The translations under genes were made by a program, and so were the position numbers. A stretch of 64,000 nucleotides of DNA from Cylicocyclus nassatus (lineage: Eukaryota > Nematoda > Chromadorea > Rhabditida > Strongylidae): positions 51,570,329 through 51,634,328 of the forward strand of contig CATQJL010000001.1 in NCBI GenBank assembly GCA_958299035.1, given 5' to 3'. Each line of letters opens with the position of its first letter. Positions within the stretch are counted from its first letter, which is position 1. This document shows positions 12,101 through 24,100 of the stretch, one piece after another. A model generated the notes under the pieces. It searched no databases. It saw nothing but the letters and a program-made list of their open reading frames with translations, and was not told the origin of the DNA.

Positions 12101-15100
12101 CAATAGGATGGACTCGTTTCAAATTGTGTAAAATTTCAGATTTCAATGCCAAAACTAGCATTCCAGGGGCCCCTAAAATATCGGGAGAACCAGCCATCGG
12201 TTGTTCAATTTTGTCAAGCGCATTTTCTCATGAGCTGTATATCTCATATTGCGTATGCAACTGAATTGCAGTAAAAGATAATCTGGGTTTAAATATCTTT
12301 GAATTTGTTGTTGAACGGTGGCCAAGATTGGTATAGTGACAGTTTATTACTTGGCTAACGTTTCGGCGCCGGAACGTTAGCCAAGTAATAAACTGTCACT
12401 ATACCAATCTTGGCCACCGTTTAACAACAAATTCAAAGATATTCAAATCATGCCAAGATTCATAGAAGGTCGAACCTGGAGGTTATAATCTGGGTTGCTC
12501 AAAAAATAGATCTTTGCTCAACTCTACATGCACACTTTATCCGCAAGAATATACTAATCACTTACTTGAACAATTGTCTTTGTTCACATTGCCTTTCTTC
12601 CGCATCTCGTACTGCCCTCTTCACCATCTCCTGTTTTTGTTTCCGCCGTGTTCGTGTCATCGTCATGATCGTTTGAGACTACAAAAACTTAGTGAGTCAA
12701 CAATCTATAGAAATAGGTTTATCCGTTTATAGGACGGAGAGTGATATAAAATAAAGTAAGCGAACTACTATGTTACATTCACACTGTCCAAGGTGATGGG
12801 CCCTATTTTACGGTAGGTATTGGTAAGCGAAAGAGTAAACAGAACATAAGCCTTAGCGACCCTCCCTCCCACTTTTTATTCTAAACTCGACATTCTGCTC
12901 TCAATGCTTAATGATGTCTGACTGCATACCGTAGCATGCTCTTCTTCCTTCAGCGAAAGCTCCTCTATCTTCGTTTTTAGGTGTGGCATCCAGGGAGGAT
13001 CTACTACTGGCAGCTGACTTTGCCCAATGGCTGGCGATGGTAAAGTGAAATCGATGCCAGGCGGTGGTACCTGTAAGTGCTTTTTCGCTAAAAATTACTA
13101 TATCAGCAAGTGTGACTTATATTTGCCTTGAATGAGCTTTGAGCTCCTTCTTCCATCTTCAGCCAAACATGAAATCGGTTTCTCCACAGGGCATAAAATC
13201 TGGAGGAATCAAGTAATGCCTTTGCGAAAGATTTTTGAATCAAGGTTACCTTTGAATCCCTTCCGTTCGATCAGTGGCATTCGTTGACTCGAGAGCTTTC
13301 TTGATCACTCTAAGTGCATCTTCTGCCCGACGTACACAAGTAACAATGAACATTGAAGCTAAGCAGATTTACTTTATCATACTTGCTTAGTGTGAAGATT
13401 TCAACCCTTGATAGAAATTAGGCCAAGCTTACCGGCGCTGAGCACGACATGTGGATCTTCATTGAGTAGCAGATACCATGAGACCTCAATCATCTGCTTG
13501 TATTGCTCAGGAGTAAGCAGTAGAGAGCTTTTCAATGCTGCCGACAAAGGGGTGTGCATCAGATTGAGCACCTAAACAACGAGCCTCACATAGTTCTTCG
13601 ACTGCGCTTGAAATTGATGACTACCAATGTCCGAATGTAGCTGAGCATTTCCTTATTGACGTCATCCTCAGGTTCATCTACACTTGTTTCTGATTGGCGC
13701 TCTTGCTCCTAAATTTGACGCACATGATAACAAAAAAATCTTACAAAATCACTTTAAAATGTAAGTATGAGATCTTCAAGAGGAAAGAAAATCGTCAAAG
13801 TCATCAGATTCATTGTTTACACCTTTGCACCGAAGTTTTACTGAAAAATATGTTTTGATTGGTGGCTAAGTTTATCCGGTTGCAGAAGAAAAATTCAACA
13901 ACCCATGTGGTTTTCCTAAAATTTGACTTGGGTTTTATGTTCGGTCTGAAGAACGTCAGCAAAGTTTTTTGGTCAGGGCATATCGCACAAAATTCTATGA
14001 GAAACTCTTCGGTTTTCGAAAGATCCGAAAGACCTCAGGACTTTTTTTCCTCAGTCGACCAACATCTAAACCCAAAAAATCACCTTTGGGTTTATATAAT
14101 TCATTTTTAGAGCTTTGGCAACCCATTTGTGAAGGTGTTTCAAAACTTTATGGAATTGTTTCCTATGATCGAAGACGAAAAGTCATATAATGGATGGGTC
14201 ATTTTTACAGACAGTTGACGAAATTACGAGCCAATTTTCGTGACCCAAGCTCTTGTTATGATTAATTTTCCATTCGATCACTCCTATCGCTTCCAGTCCA
14301 GTTAGCAGTAAATGGCAAGCAGTTTTACTCTTTTGTTTTTTTTGAGCGTAAATAATCCTCTAACAACTCACCACGCTTGCCTTCTTGTGAACTCCTTCCT
14401 CCTTTTCCTTTTCCTTCTCACGTTCCTTTTCTTGCATCATCTTTTCCATTAGCATTGCCTACAAAATTAGAATATATACGAAAGCGATGGCTGGTATATT
14501 GATTAAAAACCTTGATAGCCTTGCTACCGTACTCTGCATTGGCACCGACCATTGCGCTTTCTCGTCTTGGCACAGCGGCAGATTGTCGGGAATGAATCGA
14601 CTGAAAAAAGTTATGAATAGCATGCAGAATAGGAAAATGTGCAGTTCTAAGGAGGCCATGGTCCTAGGACCATGGCAGACGTGCAGGAAACGTGCAGTTC
14701 GGTGCTCAGTTTCTTGCGCTCGAAATTGCGTTCTCTCGAGATTTTCGTGAAAGCTAACAATTTTACTTTAGCTTACTGTGAGTTGCCTTGCAATTTGCTG
14801 AGTGCCCTGGAAGAAGATGTGAGGATAGGAAAGAGAATGAAAACACTGGAAAAAAAGAGAAAATTCGGAAGGGAAAACGCTTGAATTTTCTAAACCTGAC
14901 TAAGCTCGCAGATGGGGACGCTCTGAAATTTATATTAATACTAGCAACTAGTAGCTAATATCATCGCCCATGCGGGTAAAATTCATTTCATAGATGGGAT
15001 TGGTACGAATATTAGCGAGCTTACTCGACGAAGTGCTTGCTGTTCTCCCTCCCATTTGTCCATCAACAACTTGCGTTTATCTACCCTCGTCTTCACTTCC

Positions 15101-18100
15101 CTGGAAACGGATGACCTCTTCATTTCTTACTTTTTAAGAAGTGCATTTCCTACCTGTAGGCTCCATACAGGGTAGAAAGTGCCATTACCATTCGATGGCA
15201 TTGTCGGCTCACCCTCAGAAAACATCGCTGCGTACAGACTGGTTCGTGCGTACAATTCGTATCGAATGAATTGGCTGTTCGGATTATTATCTAAAAAATT
15301 CGGACTTCCAAGTCATATCTCAAATGTTGGATTTTCGTAAAACACCTTGATCCATGGCAGATGAGAGAGTATGGCTTGCTCCTCATCATCGAATTGTGCC
15401 TTGGGCGTTGGCTGCTGTCCATAAGCACTTCCTTGTTGCGAACTGCTGTGGCTCTGGAATAGCTCACTTATATGCAAGAGATATTATCCTTTTTTATGTA
15501 GAAACGATTTCTACTTTATTAGATTTCTGTAGTTTTGGCGAAAAATTAATTCATCGAGCAAATTTTTAGTAATCTCCATTTTGATTCCTCGTCTCAACTT
15601 CATTTAAACGAGCATATTCTTGATTGGAAAAATTTATGCATTTAGGTGGCAGATCCTCTTATATTTTGCGCTATCTTGATTAAGAGCAAATGAGTGTTCG
15701 GTAAAGGCTGTTAATATATTAGATTGTCCCAAAAGTTCTTGCGCCGGATTTTCAAAACACAAATTCCTTGCCACTCAATGGATTTTCTTGAATTTAATTT
15801 TTTTCAAAAGAGGAAACCTTTTTCTTTACAATAGTACCTTTGCTATGAATTGGCGTTGGAAAGTTCTAGAGCTAGAGGCAATTGAAGGAAATCAGTCAAG
15901 ATTGGCATTTTTTAAGCTGGATCACGAAAAATTTTGGAAGTATTTTTATTTGATAGAGAAAATTCTGCACATTACAGCGGCACCATTCCGTGATTTGAAA
16001 CGATAAAGATCGAGAGTTAGGAGCAAATAAAAGGAATTCCATCAGTTTTGCAATTTTTGAGCATGCTCAAAAAAGCCTAGACGTCACAGAAAATGCGGGA
16101 AAGCCGCAAACATGGGTTTTGTGACCTCCTCTTTCTAGCTGAGCAAGTTTCGAGCTAATCGAGAGCATTTTTTGTTTTCGTGATTTATTCGGATTTTCGG
16201 GTCTGCGTTTCTTACGAAAATCAAAATTGCTCTCGATCAGCTCAAAACTTGCTCAGCTAGAAAAACGAAATCACAAAACCCATGTTTGTGGCTTTCTGGC
16301 ATTTTCTATGACGTTTCTAAGATTTTTGAGCATGCTCAAAAATTGCAAAACTGATGGAATTCTTTTTATTTGCTCCTAACTCTCGATCTTTTTTGTTTCA
16401 AATCACGGAAATGATGCCGTTGTAATGTGCAGAATTTTCTCTATCAAATAAAAATACTTCCAGAATTTTTCATGATCCAGCTTGAAAAATGCCAATCTTG
16501 ACTGATTTCCTTCGATTGCCTCTAACTCTAGAACTTTCCAACGCCAATTTATAGCAAGGGTACTATTGTAAAGAGAAAGGTTTCCTCTTTCAAAGGAAAT
16601 TAAAATCAAGAAAATCCATTGAGTGGCAAGGAATTTATGATTTTTTGAAAATCCAGCGCAAGAACTTTTGGGACAACCTAGTATATTACAGACAAATGAT
16701 TGCAATTATGTGTTCCTCCTTTTTTGCAGACGACAGAGAGAATAGTATGTGGCCCTATTATGTAAGAAATCCCTTTTGTCGGGGAAATGAAAAAAGGAAC
16801 GAGCAGCGATAAACATTGAACACTGCTTTGAGCTCAAATGACCTTAGAAAATTTTGAACTTTGGTTTTGCTGACACATTCTAATTTGTTGGAGCTTTTTT
16901 TTCTCACTTTCCTTGCTCACAAGTTTTTCAAAATTAGCAGGTGAATTTGAGATGTAATAGATAAAGGTTATTCATGAACAAGCATGATTACTACTACTAC
17001 TTGCCTTTCACAATTTCTATTTTTTTTTGCACTGTTTATAGGACTTTTTTGAGGGTATAAATGCCTACACAGCGCTGAGTCTTGTAGGACGCTAAATTTT
17101 CCGTATATGGATGTCCGCATCAAACAGAATTGTGAATCAAGGGCAACTTTTTGTGATCTGACATAATTCATTCTGTAAAAAAGTTGAAACCTACCGGAAT
17201 AGTATGTTCTGTGGGAGACTGAAGGGGAGGTTCCTCTGCCGGCTTGAGAGAATCACGGGCTCCAAGTGCTGTAAGCAGGAATAATTACACTGAACCAGCT
17301 TTAAAAGGCCATAGCGACATGAATCTTTTAGGTGATGTGCTGCTCATCTCGAGCATAGCATGCAAATTAGAAAAGGTGTGGGGTGATGGTAGTCTAAGCG
17401 AGCAATGCTCTAGAATCCTGGTAAGCAAGCATTACAACGAAGTGGAATGGAATTAGGGGCTACACTTGGGGTGATTATAGCCACGACGCCGGTCACCTTC
17501 TTGGATCAGGGCCCCTGCGAGTTCGGGAACCTGGTGAATCGCCGCGCGCAGGGTCCAGATGGATGCACGAGCGGACCGCGCTCGCTGTATCGGTGGCGCG
17601 TCCTCTGATGAGAGTGGTCTCCTTCTGCAGAGAGGCCAAAGTCGAAACTACTCACCTTCAGTTCGGTCTTCGATCTCTTCCGGGTGTTGGATTTTCGATG
17701 CCTTTCGAATTCTGAATGAAATTTCGTCAATGGATGTTCAAGTGTGGTTACTATGGTTCACTTAAATAACCAGTCTCTATTATAATTTACAATTCGAAGA
17801 AAAAGAACTCCATAATTAGAGCACTCGAAATGAAGGCTCCGCCTCTCGCCCAAATGATAATGGGCCTCAAAGCAGCGATTGTCCACAGACGACGAAACTG
17901 TTAGGTAGCCCCACCTATCGGGATCTGCCCTCTCACCGTCAATAAATTAACACTCAGTTTATGATATGAATCGTCCGCAACTTTGCCAAACGGTAAAAAA
18001 TTCTTCGTTTTTGACTTTATCACGTTCAAATTTAACTCGAAAAATTAGCTAGTACCAACGACCACACACACTATTCCTTTACTCACACCTAAATTTGCAT

Positions 18101-21100
18101 CACAAAGTACAAAAATTTGATATTTTTTATTTTTATTCCATTTTTCTACATATCTTTTCCGTGAATAGGCTTACCTATAAAGAATATCGGACTTACAAGG
18201 CAGTATCCAAGCTAAATAGACTAAAAACAAGCGTTATTATCATTTATTTGTGACAACTGCACCTGCTTTGCTATTTTAGGGAACTTCCGAGAACATGACT
18301 ATTTTGGCTTACCTAAGCGATCTCCTTTTATGACTGGACTCCAGCGAAGGTTGCTGGCCTATTGGTGAGCCCCTCTTCAGTAACCGTTGCCGCCCAGTGG
18401 CTATTCTCCGTCCTGTAATGTTGGGGCAAAGCTTATGGTTTTGCGGCATCTCTCAGTCCACAAACGACAAACAAAAATCAACTATGGTAAGAAATGTAGT
18501 TATAGAAGAGATCTTCTACCTAAAGAGCATTCGTCACGGCATATCAGAAGAAAGACTTTTACAAACCGAATAGTTTTTTATGTTGAAATTATGGAAGCCA
18601 ACTTGCAACTGGCCGATCAGCTACAAACAAAGGGCAATTTCATGCACACCAAAGCGACAGAAGAGAAATATGCGGAGCTCCAAAAACAAACCAAAAGAGC
18701 CTGAATCTGGTACATAGGTGCTCGACGACTTCGTTGATCCATGGGCGGAACTTCCAGAATCCTCGTGCGTCGATTGACGAGAAAACAGACGAACACTCAA
18801 CGATGGGGGACGAACACCTTAAAGCGCAATCAGCGCAGCTCATCATTTCGTATAAAGCATCGCAAACAACTCTTGAACATGTCGACATAAAAGCTACAGA
18901 ATTTCATTTTTGCACCCACTTCGGGCATGTCAAAATATAGGAGACGAGATTTTGGAGGATACATTGAAAGGCATCAATTGGAATTGGAAATGTTAGACGT
19001 TCCGCTTTGAGGCTGCTTTCAGAGTTGCCCGTGTCAGCGCCGATCCAAAGCTCTTCCATTGCCGTGCCAAGGTCGTGTCGGAACTGTGCCGGCGAGGTCA
19101 ATCAATCAATACGTTAAAGTTCACCTCCGACACGGCGCCGACAAAGGCAACTGTGGTTGCAGCTTTTCCAGCCGCAATGTTTTTCTGATCTAGAATACTT
19201 GCGGACAAAAATTTAGTATTGCCGTGTTTATAGTCCCTCTAAAATGTGGCGCGAGTGGCACCTCTCGTGCAAAGCTAAAGCTACGAGACACAGGAAGCTA
19301 GCAATAGACAAGTTGATTTTTGTCACAATTTTCACAAAATGTTTTCCACAACGTATAAGCCATTTTTGGCGAAGCTTGAGACAGCCACGTTAGATATGAG
19401 GCGCGGACAATATTCGGACGACAGCTGTAGTCTCTGTGATTAGGTACATACTGATCACTGTTCACAAATGGCATTATTAGTAAGGAAAGTAGATGTACCG
19501 TACCTTTTTTGTCAACGACAGCTTCGTCAATGGTATCCTTCGAGCTTCTTGGTGAATCCTCCTCAGCTGTTGACAAGCTGATTCGACGTTCGCGATCGTT
19601 CACTAAAGTAGATTTTCAGACTACTAAAAGGGCTCTTACCCTGAGGCAGAAACGCAAAAAAGACTCGATCCAGATTTTTCTTCTCATTTCCATTCCAACA
19701 GCAGAAGAGTGGACGACTTACAATGCATAGATGAATTGATGTCAACAACGCTGCTCACTGATCCAGTTTGTTGAGCATTGAACGTATTTGAAAGGATGGA
19801 CCAGCGACGGTGCGACAGCAGCTTATCCCATCCAGAAGTAGTGGCAGTCTAAAAAAGTGAGAATGAGAATCGAGCTAAGACTTTTCCGACGCTTATAAGT
19901 TTCGCACAAAAATATTTCTTTCTTGCAAGCATCCGCTAGTAGCAAATTCCCTATATTAAAAAAAACAGAATGAGCCACTTTTTGCCCTGGATTACTGAAA
20001 TTTGAGCTGTAAAAAAAGTTTAATTTTAGCGCGCATACTGTTAGTATAAATGAAGAATTATCTATAGAGTTTTTGCAATATTTCAAAACGCGAGATGTGC
20101 TTATCTGGAGCATAGTGAGGAGAAAATTTTGGATTACCTTGTTATTCTTGGTTCTTGGGATAGTTCGGAAGGTTTCGCGTAAGAACGATGTGATCTCATG
20201 GAGAAGAAGTATCGCAATCAGCTGAAGAGCCGGAGGACATCGTTCGCCTGACTCGTCGTTCACGATCGCTACAAAAGAACCCCTTTCATAATTAGAACGC
20301 AGATCCATGAATTCAGCTCCGAAAGGCTTCAGATGAAATCTACGACCATTTCAGCAGCAACAAAAAATCTATCACCACTCTGTTCTTTGAAGTTTTATAG
20401 CTGATTCATTTTTTGCAGATCAGTTATCATTTATCAATCAGTGTTATTATGAAACATTGCAAAATACGCACAATCGTCAAAGAAGTCCTCCATAGTGTCC
20501 TCCATTTTCAGAGTTTGTTTGTCTTTAGCTTCGACCAGCTCAAGGAAACGCGATAATTGCTCTCCTATCTGAAAGAGCAAATTGAATTCCAATACATTAC
20601 TGCTTTCAAGCTCTCACCTGAATAGCCCACTGGTAGAAGTATCTGCCGGCTGTTCGCTGTAACGAATGCATTCGACGTGTTCCAGATGGAGTGCCTAAAC
20701 GCCTCGCTAGCGGTAAGTTCGGAAATGATTAATGTTGGTACCTCTATTTGCCAGTGGACCTCCCAGGCTGAGGGTGCGATGGTGACTACTTCGGATCCAC
20801 TCTGGCCAATGTCCACGGTTGCATCGCGAGACAAAATGGCAGCACTCAAGGAGCAGCGCAGCTCGAGCAAGAACTGGTGACTTCTGCAAGGACATTGGAT
20901 TGAGCAGTACATGTTTGAAAGAATTTTATTTTGTTTCCCTCAATTTTTCTAAATTTTTCAGACGTTTAAAATCTCAAGGATGACATGGATGCACTTTACA
21001 ACAGCACTCAGTGGCCTCTTTAATTGAATACCGTAAATCCACAAAACTAACGAAATGCTTTCATTGTATTTATCAGACCTTTTTCAAGCAGAAAACTTAC

Positions 21101-24100
21101 CAAATGTAAAAGAGCAGCAATCAGCGGTGGATCAGGAAACGTTCCTGGCCGAGTGGTTTCCAACAAAAATGCAAATCGCCTCACTCCCTCGAAAATTCCC
21201 TAAAAACCCTCATAAAGACAAAGTGAATATCTTGAATTGGTTTTTACCTTATTATCCAACCATTTCGGAGCAGGAACAATCACATTGTAAAGGCGAATAT
21301 TTCCTTGGGCTAAAAACCAGCGATTTTACATGATCTTTTTATTCTGCGTATAGCGAGTTAGAATTCACCATCTGCTGGACTTTTGAAGGTTTTCCTACGA
21401 ATACTCTCTGTTGTACTCTTTCTTGAAAATACGTCCATTTCCTTAACTGATACGTTTTTTACAGAGGAACGAGCAAGGTGCTATGGTGAAATCAACAGAA
21501 ATAGAGAGCAGAGGTTGAAAGTTCAAAAGCTGTTTGAATTAGGCTTACTCCAAATTCATCAGCAGTTTCTGAATCCGAGCATTCGTCATCGTTGTTCTCC
21601 GCTTTGGAGGATTTTAGTAGATTGAATGCTAAAATTAGAGATTTTTCAAGAAAAGATTTGCTATTCACAAAGTTTTACTCACCAAAATGCAGTTTCGGTG
21701 CACTTTTTTTCTTCATCATAGCTGCGGACACCAGAGGCGAAAGACTGTCGTCCATGGACGAGATCGTGCGAGGAGTTGACGGCGAAGAATCCGCATCCGA
21801 GTCATCCGCTCCGCTTTTCAGCATAGAGTCATGTGAAGTCTGAAATCGAGAATATATTTATTAATCATTGACTAGTATGCTTTACCTTCTCCTTCTTCTT
21901 AAACAATCCTCTCCTTAGCGACGCTTGATCGTTGCGACTTGGAGGAGCAAGGTTTCCACTAGGACTACTTTTACCGCTTTCATCTCTTCTCGGCAAGTCG
22001 CTACTGAAAGTAATAGTTGAGGATGAGATTAGGATCCGCAGTTTTACAAAGGTTCTTCGTTCCAACTTAGTGAGGGTAATTTTTCGCAAATATAGACTCT
22101 TTGAAGGTATGCATGAGAATTGAATTTTCCATCGGTCAAAAGGGAAGGGTATGTCGCATTCGAGGTAGAGGAACTGTTAGAATCGGACGAGAGAAGCACA
22201 CAGGTTGGACATGCAAGACTAGGATATTTTTCCTTTTGGAAACCACTGAATTCAAACGCTGGACTTCATTATGTACCCATGCACTTGACTACCACAAAAG
22301 AGGACCAACAGAACAGAATGCGCTGCTGTTGGTAAACGTATACATATCTAGGAAAACCTGAAGAAAATGCGAAAAAAAACGTCTCAAAGCTATAATTGAT
22401 TTTGCGATCGTTGATAGTTTTTGATAAAATCGTTTCTTCCCATCTATCAGAAATCCAACCGTCCAACAACGATGCTTGACTGGGAAAACGCTTGTGAATC
22501 TGTGCTATCACTGATTTTGTAAATTTTGAAAAATGCGACGCGGAGCGACTATCACGAATAGGAGCAAGTAAAAAACGAAGGAGCACAATATAGACTATGA
22601 GGTATCCCCAGCAGGGTGGTTTAGTGAAAGCCAGCACGGTACAAATGCAGGGACCAAATGGAGTGGGTGAGGTGGAGTCCATGCAAAGTACCCACTCAAG
22701 AGAAAGAGAAACGCCGGCTACACTATTGTGCAGAAGCTGACGACGAGGTGACTGTGGAGTCAGTGTGGAAGACCTCTCGACGAAGCCGCAACGTAATCGC
22801 AAACGAGAGCGACTTGTTTGTGGGGATAACTTCGATGGTGAATCTATTTGATTGGAAGGTTCTGTTGGTGTCTTGCTAAAATTGAGATCCAGGATTCGAT
22901 CAAGTGCGTAGTCAGTACTAGGAGACTGAAAAAGGGAAAAGGCCAGGAACTGTAGAAAAACTGACCTTTCTGACTTTGGTCTCTTGTCGATGGCGTCCAA
23001 CAATGCGCTTAGTCCAACTCTTCGAAATGGATTTCCATGCTGCTCTTGAACAAAGTTCACCAACATACGTACATCTCCCAAGAGGCTCTGAAACAAAAAT
23101 TTAAGACCCTATTTCAAAGAGCATGACAGTTATATTAGCGCTGCGTTGTCAGCTCTTCTTGTCCTCATTGGAGCATACTTGCCAGTCAGCAGTTATGTTT
23201 ATGATGACTGTTCTTTTTGCAAAATAATATTAATTCTAGCTTGTGATTAGACGAGCATAGCGGTTTCAAAGAGGATTGATGCTAGACGTATTTCTCCCTG
23301 CATAATCATTGTTTCTCTCATTCTTAGAAGCCAAAAAATCCACCAGCGCATAATAAAAAATTTCGAATTTCAGTCGCAAAAGGAAGATGACATGATATGA
23401 TAAGACCTTCCAAACTCCCACCCTCAATTTCGACAACTTCATTCATATTTTTCACGTTGAGTCATTTTTATCAATCGTTTTTTTTTGGAAGAAAATCCTC
23501 GGGAGTTTATGCATTCTACAATGACTCCGATGAAACATCTGTGAATATTTTCAATGTCTCACCATATTTTCTGGCTGGTTCAGCTCATCCTGCATCTTGG
23601 CCAATTTCGAGGATAGCCCTCGTAATGTGGCGTTGATGATTCGTCCTTCAATCCCTTTCTCGCGCTCATTGAAGCGATTCCGATAGGATGGGGCTTTGCT
23701 TTCGGGTTGCTTTCGAGTGTCCTCTGCAATTTGTACTTTTATTATGCAGAATCGTTTATCCCATGAGAACGCTCAGGTTGTTCCAGTGAGGAGGGTGCAG
23801 AAGCACTCACGTGGGAATTCAGAGCGACAGAAGGCCGTGATAGCATGGATGAGATCGAGGATCAACTGCGGATTGTTCTCTTCGACGTAGGTGGTAAAGA
23901 TTGTTCGAAACCGATTCTGCAATTGTCCACATTTCTTTTTGAGAACAGATTCATACATTTGTAGGATGGACACTTTGATTCTCCTACAAGTAGATGTTGA
24001 GCTTCTTATTTATAGCCATGTAACGTACAAGTAGCTGAGAGGCAAGATTATGTGTATAGCAATCTTTCTTCTTCATATAAAGTGCCAATCACCCATTATG

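Noticed and set aside
15154..15290. Alternative reading of exon 45 (YELYARTSLYAAMFSEGEP)
   Set aside because: It looks protein-like but requires one base more on one side and two on the other. The Cys/His-rich frame fits both junctions and the family.
24029..24063. Possible 35-nt micro-exon before exon 21
   Set aside because: It became unnecessary once exon 21 was started at the TTGCAG acceptor before NRFRTIF, which is in phase with exon 20 and matches vertebrate UNC80.
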